64,000 bases of DNA from Leptasterias polaris (Eukaryota > Echinodermata > Asteroidea > Forcipulatida > Asteriidae): the NCBI GenBank assembly GCA_037783415.1, contig JAZGTN010000089.1, positions 3,720,001 to 3,784,000 on the forward strand, in the 5' to 3' direction. Below, in pieces: positions 12,201 through 26,789 of the stretch. The translations under genes and the position numbers were made by a program. The stretch's first letter is position 1; every line of letters begins with the position of its first letter. A model generated the notes under the pieces. That model saw nothing but the letters and a program-made list of their open reading frames with translations, was not told where the DNA came from and searched no databases.

Positions 12201-15200
12201 TTATCACTGTTTTTCGGAAATTAATCCTTGTTGAATTTGTCTCGTCTTAAACTAACCCGAACCCCCTAGTGTCTTCGGATATAGAACCTCACAACTACTC
12301 CACTCTATGGTACCTCAAAAAACCCAGGGATTGGTATGCTTAGCTCGATGATAAGTGATTGTTATTTGGACCTGCAGAACCACACTCTACAAAGTCAGGC
12401 AACTTCCTGAAGAAGGTTTTGGAAGACTTTGAACCATTCGGACTAATGTATGTTTCTTTTGTAATGCTTGGATTTGTTTGCGCCTAAATAAGGTGTAAAG
12501 ACAACATGACCAAAAGTATAACAATGGAACAAACAAATATATGTTATGGCCCAACTGTAACTATGGTTTATGTTTTCAAGGCATCGCCATTATTTATGAT
12601 TCTGTGTGCTCATGGTAAAACTTGCATTTACATTTTATTCGGTTCTCATGGTAAACAGCTGCTTTATCATCATTCAAATTGCGAAGAGCCCTCTATATTT
12701 CCTATTGCATTTCGTGTGCTTCCCAGGGCGTCATTCTAATGGTGCAAGAACTCAATAGAACGTGATTTCCTGTCTTCCCCAATTCACAGATTTGAGAATT
12801 AGATAGCACGAAAGAAGACTTAAGCTTCCCGTATCCTAATTATCTCGACTCAAAAAAAAAGAAAAAAGGGTCACATATATAACACAACATGTTGAGCTGA
12901 CCTGAGTGATGAGTAATCCAATATGAAGTAGCAGCCCCTTAGCAGCGAGGTACAGCTTCCAGTGAGGGGCTTTGGTTAAGCGTTGATAGAGGGCCAAGAA
13001 CTCTGACGCACTCTCCCCACTAGGACCAACTTCATCTAGGTAGCTAGTCAAGAGATCCAACATCTGCTGTCTGCGGCTAGAGACCTAATCATTGTAACAT
13101 GAACACCAGGTATGAATTACAGCTAATACTCTATGTAAAGCCCAGCATGGGATAAAAACAAAGTTATATGTGACACAAGTCAGGACATGAAATTGCAAGA
13201 ACCAACTTGAAAACAGATTGCTAGGCAATAATTAGTATAGTATAGATTGCACAGGGCCCAATTTCATGTGTTAAAGGCACTGGACACGTTTGGTAATTAC
13301 TCAAAATATATACTAGCATAAAAACTTACTTGGTAACGAGCAATGGAAAGCTGTTGATAGTATAAAACATTGTGAGAAACGACTCCCTCTGAAGTAACGT
13401 AGTTTTTGAGAAAGAGGTAATTTCTCACTAAAATATTTGAATCTGAAAAAGACTTCCGGCCTGAAGCCCTTTTCAGGCATCTGAAAGCACACAAATTTGT
13501 GCAACAAGGGTGTTTTTTCTTTCATTATTTTCTTGCGACTTCGATGACCAATTGAGCCCAAATTTTCACAGGCTTGTTATTTTATGCATATGTTGGGATA
13601 CACCAAGTGAGAATACTGGTCTTTGACAATTACCAAACGTGTCCGGTGCCTTTAACAGAGCTGCCAACTTTCCCTGATTCTGCAGAAAGTGCCCTGAAAA
13701 TAAACCATTCTTTACATACTACATGTATAATGAACAAATTTTGAAATCTTCCTGATCATGGAAAATGTTTCCCACTTATGTTGAATGTAATCCTAAATGT
13801 ATACTTGATTGTTGTACAAAGTCTTCCTGATTGCAAGATTCAAATGTTGGCAGCTCTGCTTTAAATATATATCATGCTCACATACAGATCCTTGACATTT
13901 GACATTTTTCCCCAACAATCGCAAAATAGACAGGAAAACTAGTCTACTATGGTCTCTAAAGATTCGACCCACCACGCCCTAAACTATGAATCCTTACTTG
14001 GCAGAGAGACTCCACAATGTTACACGCCACCTGCCGAGCTGCTCTAGATGATGGTGAGAACAAGACGCCTCGTAGCCAAGCTTGACCTCCCAACTGTAGA
14101 TTATCAGGTGAACGCTTGACTCCTTGTTTCCAACGTCGAGCGTACTTCTCCATCAGAAACTTGCCTCTAGTCTCTTGGTGACTAGTCTGTGTCTCCAGTG
14201 TGTCTCCTGTTAATAAAAGATTAGGACAAGATGCTTAAAGGTGTAAACACAGAGATGTGATAGGCTGTTGAAGAAAAACCTGAACTCTGAGCGCAAAGCG
14301 TGAAAGCTTGCGAGCTCGAAAGCTTGCGAGCTTGAAAACTTGCGAGCACGAAGCCCACTAATAACATTTATGTTTCGTTTTAGAAGCCCTACTCTGCAAT
14401 CTGGGGCAATATTTATTGTTTTATTTAATTTTTTTAATGAATTTGATCTAAGTTCAAAAAAAAACAACACAGGGTTAAAATCGGAGAAATCACATCCCTG
14501 AAACTGCTCCTTACAGATTTCAAGACATGTGATGCCCCTAGCTTTTAGAGATAGAGTGACAGTAAAATAATATTCATTATAAAAATAAAATATTTATAGA
14601 GCGCCTAATGCAAGGTCCTCAAGGCGCTTCATAAAAACAGAAGCAAAAAAAGTAAGTAAAAAGTCAAAATAGAAGTCACGAGAAACAAATCAGTAAAAAC
14701 TAGAAGTAGGCTGCGACACTGCCGCTTTTAAACATCACTTTAGACCACACCGTCCCTCTGTTATTCCCTTTTTAGAAATTGACAAAACTCAAACAGTAAC
14801 TTACGTGGGGCATTTGCAGGTATACGCTGCTTCCATTCGCTGTAATCTACTCCTTGCTGAGCGAGCCACTGACGAACATTGATGTAAACATCTTGACCTT
14901 CCGGTTTGACATTACTCAGATGCTCTACATTCTTGTCCTGAGTTCCAAACATAAAATACGATGTCAAATACAACCAAGAAATTGTAACTCCTTGTTTTTT
15001 ACCGCTTGAAAAGATTTCTACCATAAGAGCCAATTACCCTAAGGTCCTTTAATAGGATTTTGGGTTGAACAAAGACAAATTTACTAGAGCGGGATTTGAA
15101 CCAACGACCTCCGGATGAACGTGCCGGCGCTCTACCAACTGAGCTATCTAGCCCTATGTTGGCGCTTCCCAGGCTGCCGCTTCCCAGGTTGTATACTGTG

Positions 15201-18200
15201 GTGTGATCCCTGGCTACACAGCAGTTTATGGAATGGTTGAATGGCTTCTGACAGGCACCCCCCGAACAAAGATATTGACAAAATTGGGAGACCGCCATCA
15301 TAGGGCTAGATAAGCTCAGTTGGTAGAGCGCCGGCACGTCAATCCGGAGGTCGTTGGTTCAAATCCCGCTCTAGTCAATTTTTCTTTGTTCAACCCAAAA
15401 TCAATTAAAATTTACCCAGTCAGTTTCCCTTGTGGTTTATTATTTTTGCCTTTATAGGGATACATTTGAGCGAATCTGCCCACTTTGAATCAACATGTCC
15501 ATGGTATAGATCTCGTGCAGTGGGCACCATCAACCATGTTCCATTTATCTACCATCAATACAATGAGAGAATCACAACAGCAAAACAGTCAATAGGCGCG
15601 TAAACTTATAAGCTTGTGTTAAAATGCATTAAACTTTTACATCATACCTAAAAACTCAAAGTCTAAACTTTGAAAGTAAATACAATACATGAATTTATCA
15701 AAAGATGTAAAAGTCAGCCCTTTTTTAAAACAACACATTGTCATGTCGGTGCAAAAACACTGTATCACCCCCCTCAAAAAACCCAAACAAAACCAAAGTA
15801 AATTTGAAAGTGCACAAACATCATATCTCACTGAAATTATTCCTGATGTACACACAGAACCAAGAGGCGCCAAGATAGTGTTTTGCACTGATGCTCACTT
15901 CTGGTTAACGTACACTTCAAACAAACTTTTCTTCACATACAGTGACTACCAAGGAGGCATTATTGGAAGCATTTTGGTGACATTATTTAAATACGGTCAG
16001 GTCGGTGCAGTGTTATCTTGCCTTGCCTTCCACCTCTAAGACCCTGGTTCGAATCCCACCGGGGGGCACTATGTGGATTTGGTTTTCAGTCCCTGCCTGA
16101 CTGCGTGGGTTTTCCCTGGAATAATTCTCTGGGGTTTTCCTCCCACATCTAAAACTGAAACTTCCTTCACTGTCTTCTCGCTCCGTTGGGTTCTTGGCTA
16201 GTATAGTGATAAAGTTTGCTTTTCTAAGAGTCCTTGGCATTTATAAATGAAATGAAATAACCACAGCTGACCTTGTTTTTCTTGCTGGCTGGAGCAGCTG
16301 GCTTGACTAGTAGGTGAAGGATCTTCAGACATGGCAGGGTTACGTTCTCCATGACAACGGGGCTGTGGGTCTTTACTGCCATCAAAAACAGCGACATCAC
16401 TAACAGAGGAAAAAATGATTTGCTCAATTAATTAAAATTGAAACTTTATGTTCCTCATGACAACCAGGCTATTGGTTTCCATAAAGTGATTTTCACAAAT
16501 CTGAAAAAACAAAAATGTTGACACAATCACTTAGCATAATAAATAAATGCCATAAAAATACATCATTTAAAAAACTGAAATGTTAAACCCGTTGATAATT
16601 CTGAATGACCCCTAAGAACTTGAGTTCTTTTCAACAACTGTGGGATTATTTTTTCAATTTTATTACAAAGTCTTATTTTGAGTGATGATTTTAAAGTTTT
16701 AACAACAGTTGAAGAGCTTTTACTTACCACATTTGAGTCTCTTCTCCCAGCAGGAGTCATCTCGTTCAATGGTATGGACCAGAAGTGCCATCTCATTCCT
16801 AACTGCACCAGCCTAAGAGCAGACACATGTAAAAACAGACACTCCGTCATTAAGCCAGGTCTGAGTCAAGCCACTGTGGCTACGGCTACTGCAACAGCCA
16901 TTGGCTGCTACAATAACATTGAAGAATAGGCCTCAGGGTTCCAGCAATAGCCACTGCTGAAGCCAATAAAGGGTCTGTAATCACTCTTAAAATTAATGGC
17001 ACTAAAAACTTATTGGTTGGAAGCCTACAGCAGCTTACGATGGTATAAACCATTTTGAGAAACATGTTTCATTTCGTAAGTAATGTGGTTATGAAAAAGG
17101 ATATCAGGTTTTGTGCCCCAAAATTTGAATTTGAAAAACGTTTCTCAGATCCTGTATTCCTATTTTTCTACCTACATGAACATATTCGCTCCGGTTTTTC
17201 AGCGATATCTCAAAAACGCGACCACCTTTTGAAGTGAAAATTTCACAGGTTAGTTTTATCGTATATATCTACATTTATATGGAAGTCCTTTGGACCTGGG
17301 AGTACATTTCTGGTAAAAGTTTTTGGGCCCTGGGCTCGATTTCACAAAGAGTTAAGATTGATCGTAACTGCAAATCCATCGCAGTTGCTTAGCAAAGAGT
17401 GATGTCACAATACAAATCACTATGGTAATACTGTTAACTCATCTTAAGATGAATCTTAGTGCTTTGTGAAATCGACCCCAGGGCGTCCATTGGTTATAAA
17501 GTTGATAATGTTTGAAAGTTCTATGTAAGGTTTTAACTATGCCAGCTTGCCAAAAAATATTGTTATCTGGCAAAAACGGGTTAATAAAAATCTGCGGCAA
17601 ACAACAATTAGAAGGTTTCTATTGTCCTTCCCTCCCAGTCCAAGTGTAAATGTATCCAAGTTATTTGCACCAATTGTTTGAGACTCTTCATCATCGTTTT
17701 GCCAGAGTTTTTTTCCTTCTATAAAATTACAAAACAAATGTGAAGGAAAATTAACTGTTTCACTATTTCAGAAAACAGTTGCTATGGTTTGGGGGCACCT
17801 ATTGCATCAGTTACCCTAATCCAAACTTTGAAAACCCCTCACTTTGATTCAAGTTTACACTCTCTGGTATCAATCTGAATAAGTCCTTTACCCTTAACTA
17901 GTAAGGAACAGTACAGACCAAATATAACAAACAATGTACACAATGAGATAGGTCTATAATTGTCCCTACAGTAGCTGTATTAGCCATCAGTCACCTACCA
18001 GGTCAGGATTAGATCTGTATCCCTTGAGTGCCACTGTGATTCGAGCCATCAAGATGTCATTCAGGACATGGGTGGCCTCTGAGTTGTCACGGGTCAGCAG
18101 GGCCAGGAGCTGACGCACTTCACTGCGGAAGCTTGGTGCCCCACGGCGAAGATTGTACTCGACCAACTCCTGGATCAAACCCTTCGGAAGAATTCAATAC

Positions 18201-21200
18201 AAAACATTTAGAACTATCAAAACTTTTTTTATTTCTTTTGCTTTCTCATCCGTCTTCAATCTTTTGATCATGTGTTATTGTATCATTCACAAAATGGCTG
18301 GGAAGCTTTGCATTATTCATGAGCATGCTAATTGGTTTAAACTGTATCAAACTTTGTTATTTGTTTTCCTTTCTCATCTGTCATTGTTGTATCCTTCATA
18401 AAACTGGCTGGGAAGCTTTGCATTATTCATGAGCATGCTAATTGGTTTAAACTGTATCAAACTTTGTTATTTGTTTTCCTTTCTCATCTGTCATTGTTGT
18501 ATCCTTCATAAAACTGGCTGGGAAGCTTTGCATTATTCATGAGCATGCTAATTGGTTTAAACTTGATTCATAGCCATTTGCTGTCATACTTTGACGCCAC
18601 TTCCTGTCGAGGTCATGCCCACTTTCTTAGCAATTTGTTCACAGTACTCACACGCCTTGTGACTAAACGATATAGTTGACGTGTAGCAAAAAACAATAAA
18701 ATGTTCACGTCAAAGTTTCATCATTTAAAAGTTTTTCTTTGTCCAACCTAAATTTTTTAAGTAAAGACGGTCCAACTTTATATTAAAGTAGATGTTTAAA
18801 AACCTACATTGGTGCGCGAAGATGATAATTATTGTTGGGTTTTGAGATATATTGTCTTAGAAAAGTTCAAAACCATTTTTTTTAAAACCTGCCTGAATGG
18901 CCTGGGCTATCTCAGCACACCACGAGAGTGATTGGCTAGCGTGTCACAACCTTTTTTCTATGCAGTATTTATTTATACAACTAGACAATGTATAATGCAG
19001 CAATGGTGCTTCAACTAGGCATGGATTATCCTCTCTTGGGAGTTGTTGACAAACACCCTTCAGACATTGTCTTTATTAATAGTTTCATGAAAAAGGTAAG
19101 ACCACAGTTCAAAACATATGAAATTTAGGTAACCTAAAAAATACAAAATCCAACTTTGTTTTTTCTAAGGTTTGTACTTTGGTGTTAGATTACATAGAAG
19201 TGCCCTCCTTGGTGGACATTCCTCATGCTGTGGGTCAACTACGATTTGAAAACTCATGCATTATTCATATATTTCAATATGCATTATTCAAGAGTTGGAT
19301 TTATTACCTGATCAGCAATGATGCGTCTAGTTTCTGCATGGGAAGCTAGTCCTCTCAGGAGTGTCACACAGTGCTCAGTGGCAGCAGCTGCACAACCGTA
19401 ACACCGTCCTTGGCTGAAACAACAGAAAGGTACATTAACATTAATGAATATTCAAACTTTCAAATATACTCACACGCCTTTATTCACAATACTCAATTAA
19501 TTTAAAGCTGAAATTTTAATGGCATTACTTTAGGCTTTTTCTTATACAAATTATTCAGTTGAGATGCTGAAGTATTGAGTGCACAGGAGGCTGTTGTGGA
19601 TGTTTTCTATTCTACATTACTGCCTACTGGATAGCCTGAAAATCTGATGTCACACTTCCAGGCTCGTGAGTAACGCCATATACCTGCCTGGCAGGATGCT
19701 GCCAGATGTACCTTTGACCTCGCATTCATTTCACAAGGAGATTCGCAGTCAATTGACACGTACATGTACACACATTACATAGTGAATAAAACAACATTAC
19801 AAAACAAACATTATGCACACGCTACATGCAGACGACCGAAAGTGCAAGCTGACAAACTACATCACCTCGGACCAATCATAAAACAGATACGATAAGCTTA
19901 CGTCACTGCACGTTTATCCAATGAAATCATTGTATCCAATGGAATCATTGGGGGTGTAAGACCAGTGCCTGTCTTTATCCTTGCGGACAAAGACAGGGGA
20001 CCAGTCTACCTACAACATTTTGTTTTCTAATAGCTAACATATTTTCAACACCTACTTTCTCTGAGTGACTTGACAGCTTGGTACAGTGACGGCCATCGCA
20101 CTGGGAGACGGCGATGGATGTGGGCTGGTCAGGGGTGTAGCTACTGGTGTCATCCCTGAGCTTGGGCTGATTGACTTTAAGGCAACATCACGTTGGCGAC
20201 GATCGTACTCAACAAGTTCCTTGCGAGATGCGAGAACTTTCTGTACGGTGAAACAAATTGACAAAGGTTTGATGAATAAAAACAATTTTTTTTATTTTTT
20301 TATTGTGACATACATTTACACCTCTAGAACAAAAACAATTTGTTTAGAGTAACTTCAATAAAGGAGGACAGACCTTAGAGCTACAAGTAACTTGGATATG
20401 GAGACAAGAGGATCATTCAGTAAAATATAGTAAAAGTAGACAAATATTTATATAATCATGTTTTTATGGTTTAATCATGCAAATGGTCAGAGCTGCCACA
20501 AATCACGAGAGAGATTATTTCAATGTTTACCACAAACCTTAATTTTACATCAACTGGAAAATGTTTCTCAAATTCTGTTTTCTGTCATTTCTGACTCATT
20601 ACTTTTGAATTAAAACTTCCAATTTTATTTTCAATGATTTCTTTTTGTTATTGGAGATGAGACTTTGTTTATGTTACCTGAATAATCTTGCTGAGTTCAT
20701 CAAAGGTACCTTTGCAGTCTCCACAGTATCGTTGAGCTAGTTGCTGGATAGTCTTGTTGACATGAGCACTACTTGAGCTACTTGATCCAATCAGACCATC
20801 CTACACACAGTCAACCATGAAGAATGTAAGAATGTAAGGTCAACAAATGTTACTACACCTCATACATATTCATGATTGAGAGCCAAATTCTCACTGGTCC
20901 ATTCACCAGTGCTATATGCTATTTTTGCTGTTTACCAAGCGTTTACGTCACGCACAGGTTAAGTATGCATCCACAGTAGAATACCATATGGGCAACAGTC
21001 ACACACAGGAAAAATACCTGCGAATAGTAGACTACGATCATGGGAGCGATTGTTCACCACAATGCAAAGTTATGAACAATGTATAATTGACAGAAAAAAG
21101 AAGAAGAAAAAACCCCGAAATTTGCAAACAATATCTGTTTTCATTGAGTGCTTGTTTGTGGAGGACAATATTCTAGTGTCAGTGCAAAAACTTTGTATGT

Positions 21201-24200
21201 CAAAAAATAGATTTTAAGTAACGCACGAGTACATGCATGACTAGTGTACGAACAACATTTCTCCCTTGAAATAGATCGTTTGTACACAACACTTTAGGCA
21301 CCACTTTTGCTAAGAAACTCTCTTGAAAAAGATAAAACATGATTACAAACTCAAAATATGAAGTTCTTGCGAAGAGACTCTCCCATGCAAGATATTCAAT
21401 TCAATTCAATGTTTATTGTCCATAAATTGGAAATTTGCTTTGTCGAACATGCTCATAACCGAAGAACAACATTTTACACTTAATAAAAACTTTAAACTGT
21501 ATTTACACAAAGGCACATCCAAAAATTTACTTCATAACAAATGAAAACAACAAATAACAGGAGAGAAAGTTACTGACTGTCGTTAAGAATTCAGAATGTG
21601 GTAGAAAATAGTTTAAATATCTATTGGTTCTGCACTTCAGACTTCTCAGCCTCCTACCGAACCTCATTTCCTCATAAAATTCCTGTAATGGATGTGTGTC
21701 ATTGATTAAAATTGACTTAGCCTTAATTAAAATTAATTCATGACAGAGTGCACTTTATGTCCGGTTCTCTACCAAAGATCTTGCCGGCCCGCTTAGCAAC
21801 TCTCTGAATTTTGACTAAGTCCCCCTGCGAGTTATACTTTTAAGATGATTTGAAGAGTTACCTGAGGTTTGTCTTGTCCAGACTCATGTACTCTGATGAG
21901 TAGTGCCTCAAGATGGGGTTTATGTGAGACCAGTTGACGGTAGACACGATCAGCTTTCTCAAGGAGAGCGCTAATGGTAGATGTAGCCTGTCAAGAGTTA
22001 GATGTAGACAACAATACACACTAGTAAACTATCATAATATCGTATATATATATATTAAAAAAATCACTTACTGAACAAACTTGTTTTAACAACAATTTGA
22101 ATGAATTGAAGTTTTACAAAACTGTGATTCAGGCAATCCACTAAAGAAACTTTTGTGCGATCATCAAATTCAACAAAATAAATAAAACAAGTTCCTTTTC
22201 CCCAACATTGTCAGGCTTCTACAAAATTAGGATAAGTCATACAGCATTTAGACTGCAGGATGAAGCGTACAACTGGGCATGTCTTGATCAAAAACTTTAC
22301 TCACCTTTTTACGATCCTCTTCATTTTCGATTGGATCCACAGCACAGCAGGCTCTTGCCGTCAGGGTGTAGTCAAACTTAGCATACTTGCAGAAGCCGCA
22401 GGAATTACACAAGTAGGGATCCTTCTCATCGTAGTTAATGGCTCTGAACAAAAAACAACACGCCATCAATCTCAAATTTGATTTTCTGGGTTTTTTTTTG
22501 TTTTTTTTTAAAACACGGATCCGGAGGAAACAAATCCTTGAAATGTATCACATCATCTCAATTTTGTATGAAAGGCAACTCAACTCAGGTATAGTCTGCT
22601 CAAAACTATAAGGTCATTAGTGCAATTTGTATGGGGGGGGGGGGGGTTTCATAAAATGGCTTTTGCATATTCTGGAGCTCCTGGTAAATGGAGTTTCTTG
22701 ATCAAGAGTGGACTTCAAAGTATTTGTTTGGAAAAAAGAAACAATTCAATTTCCAAGTGTTGATTTTGAATTGTGTTTTCAAATTATACAAATTTTTCAT
22801 TTAATGACCTTTTGATCATTACGTATTCGAAATTATCGTTAATGACCTTATAGTTCTGAGCCGACGGTATGATACGTGGACCATGGACAAAAGTAGGAAA
22901 ATTTGATTGAGTACAAGGGCTGACCTACACGTACAAACGGTAAAGGCTTTAATAGACTTTCCAGGCTGTTGAATACTAATTTTGCCGATTTTTCTGAGGG
23001 CCAAAAAAATCGCAAATCAGACTGAAGTAGGAAGAATGTACTGCCTGTCAACTTCAAACTCCAGAAACAAATAAAACTCATCGTGAATCAAATCAACAAA
23101 ATATTGATCAATACTGTTGAATACTAATTTTGCAGATTTTTCTGAGGGCCAAAAAATCGAAAATCAGACTGAAGTACATGTAGGAAGAATATACTGCCTG
23201 TCAACTCCAGAAATAAATATGAAATGTTTCCTCTGATTGAGCTTTGTCTCCCCAGACGCAGCAACTTTAACAACACGTCAATATTACCTGCACTTGTGGC
23301 ACTGGAATACATTCTCTCCACAGTTTCCACAGACTCCAGGGTTGGCTGGTACCGATGCACTACAACGAGGGCATTGCAGGGTCTCAGCCGAAGCCGTAAG
23401 GTTATCATAGAAGTCGGCATACTCTATCATGAGATTAGCGGCTACGATGGGTAGAGGAAACTCCACTTTCAACTCTGTCTGACCCGCTGCCAGCTGACAC
23501 TTCCTTGCTTTGTGCCACATTGTAGGCCTGAATACAAACATCAAATAAAGGCTTTATTAGGCACTTTCAAACCACATACATTGCACTATTACTATTTCTG
23601 GGCAGACCTCGTACAAGCTTTGGCTTCTTGTCTGACCTCCCCATACTATTATTAAGTTCCGTTAAAGTTTTCCCTTACTTTGTACTGCCTTAAAGTATGG
23701 AAAAATAAAACCTGAAACCTGAAACTATTCATGTTTATTGTGCCTTAAAACACTGCATGATGCCATGGTACTTTTTCAATAGTCTGTTTGTAAATAAATT
23801 TTGTGTACTCTACCAAAAATCCATTAACAAATCTCATGTAGGGCCTACATGTATGTTGAAATGAAGATGTTTCAACCTTTTGGTAACCCCTAGGGAGGGT
23901 TTGGAATTCAAAGGGCTTTTAGGAACAGTGTCCTAAGCACTAGTGAAGTAGATAAAAGGGCAGTCTTTGTTATATGTCGACAAATGAAAGGCTTTTTTTA
24001 TTCACCAGGCTGACATAAAAAGTCTGAATTCAGACAAAAGTCTGAAAAAATCTCATCCCTGGTACAAATCTGACTAATTTAGGAAAGAGTAAAGAGGGAC
24101 TCACTTGTTTTTGAGTTCCACGACAGACTGAACTGTGCGATTATTGTAGTAGATGTTAATGGTGTGCACCATCTTGGTCCGCTTCAGATCACTGATACGC

Positions 24201-26744
24201 AGAGCTACCTTGGCGATGGTATGGGTACCAACCAACTTGACAATTTGGGAGTTAGCTGTGTAGCGTGAGTCCACTTTCAGAGTGGTCAGCTTCAGGTTCT
24301 GGGCATCAAAATAACAATGTCGATTATTACAGATGTATGTCTCACATTGAGAAACTACAGCGAATTCAAAATGCTGCCGCCAGACTTGCCACAGGTTCAC
24401 CCAAGTTCTGCCACATGAAACCTATCCTTCGTCAATTGAACTGGCTACCCATCAGGTCCCGGATTCAATACAAAATACTTCTTGTCACCTTCAAATGCAT
24501 CCACGGTTTAGCTCCTCCTTACCTATCTGAACTTATAACTATCAGGCAACCATCCCGGTACTCTCTTCGCTCCTCTCAAGGCATCACGCTGAACCACCCA
24601 TCTCCCAAGATGCTACCCACACTTGGTGATAGCCTCTCAAGGCATCACGCTGAACCACCCATCTCCCAAGATGCTACCCACACTTGGTGATAGCCTCTCA
24701 AGGCATCACGCTGAACCACCCATCTCCCAAGATGCTACCCACACTTGGTGATAGCCTCTCAAGGCATCACGCTGAACCACCCATCTCCCAAGATGCTACC
24801 CACACTTGGTGATAGCCTCTCAAGGCATCACGCTGAACCACCCATCTCCCAAGATGCTACCCACACTTGGTGATAGCCTCTCAAGGCATCACGCTGAACC
24901 ACCCATCTCCCAAGATGCTACCCACACTTGGTGATAGCCTCTCAAGGCATCACGCTGAACCACCCATCTCCCAAGATGCTAACCACACTTGGTGATAGCC
25001 TCTCAAGGCATCACGCTGAACCACCCATCTCCCAAGATGCTACCCACACTTGGTGATAGCCTCTCAAGGCATCACGCTGAACCACCCATCTCCCAAGATG
25101 CTACCCACACTTGGTGATAGCCTCTCAAGGCATCACGCTGAACCACCCATCTCCCAAGATGCTACCCACACTTGGTGATAGCCTCTCAAGGCATCACGCT
25201 GAACCACCCATCTCCCAAGATGCTACCCACACTTGGCGATAGAGCCTTCACTACTGCTGCTCCCAAACTGTGGAATAACCTACCGATATCACTCCGTAAC
25301 CAACAATCTGTCAACATCTTCAAAAATGTTCTCAAAACTCACCTCTTCTGTTAACAATATAACTGTAAAGCGCATTTGAACATGTATATGGAAAATGCAC
25401 TATATAAATACATTATTATACATTATTATTAGAAAGAAATTGTATGATACCATTGCTCAAAGTTACACGGATTTTAGTATCTTATTGGAAAAGGACAAAT
25501 TTATTTTCCTTATGAGTTCTCACGATAAAACCATTATGAATTGTGTTGCGAAGTACATATTCTCTGCTTTTAAGTTAAAGGAAAACCAAGTATAATTTAA
25601 TATTTGTTCATGCTAACCTCTCCTTCTTTGTTATATTGTAAGTTTAAAATTTTGTTATTGTTGTAACCCTTCCCCAGGGTATGGGGTTTGTTCCGTTTTG
25701 GGAATAAAATTAATACAATACAAAAATACAAAAAATTATTATTATGAAATCAAGGATACCTCAACACTAAACTGAAACCAGAAATAAAAAGGTTAACTTT
25801 GTTTATCCTGTGATAACTGTTTTAGTTTCTTAACCCAACACATATAGCTAAATATCACATCTTAAAGGGAGTGTACACCTTTCGTAATTACTCCAAAAAA
25901 TGAATGACCATAAAAACTTACTTGGTACAGAGCACTGGAGAGCTGTGGATATTTTAAAACATCTTTAGAAACGGCGCCCTTTGAAGTAATGTAGTTTTAG
26001 AGAAAGAGGTCATTTTTTTACCTAAAATTTTGAATCTGAGAAAGGCTTCAGGCATGAAGCCCTTCTCAGGCATTTGAAAGCACACTTGATCTTCTCCCCT
26101 TCCCTCTTATTGTCAAGTTTATTGTCTCCAGTTTTCCTGTTTTACTATGTGTGGGACAACATGCTTCCGAGCATCAGTAATTTAGTTTACTTTTGTTGTC
26201 CCTGACCCACATAGTATTGTTTGGTCCTTTTGTCGAGTAGTTTTCTTGTGTCCTTCCTCAGATTAACTTCTTATACGTGCATGCTCCCCTCATAGGCTCA
26301 TTTTCATTGTTCTCTCTATTTGCCCTCACGTCATCAGAATTTTTTATATATTTGTTTTACTTATTTATTTACTTATTTGTTTATTTGTTCAGTTATTTAT
26401 TTGTTTATTTGTTCAGTTATTTATTTGTTTATTTGTTCAGTTATTTATTTGTTTATTTGTTCAGTTATTGATTTGTTTATTTGTTCAGTTATTGATTTGT
26501 TTATTTTTTCAGTTATTTATTTGTTTATTTGTTCAGTTATTTATTTGTTTATTTGTTCATTTTATTTTATTTTATTTTATTTTATTTTATTTTATTTTAT
26601 TTTATTTTATTTTATTTTATTTTATTTTATTTTATTTTATTTTATTTTATTTTATTTTTATTTTATATTATTTTGTTTGTTTGTTTGTTTGTTTATTTAT
26701 TTATTTATTTATTTATTGGTTTAATTCCTTTTTAATTTATTGAC

Positions 26745-26789
<45 letters not shown>

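Noticed and set aside
26277..26743. Open frames rich in Phe/Tyr/Leu
   Set aside because: Translation of TTAT/TTTTA repeats, not genes.
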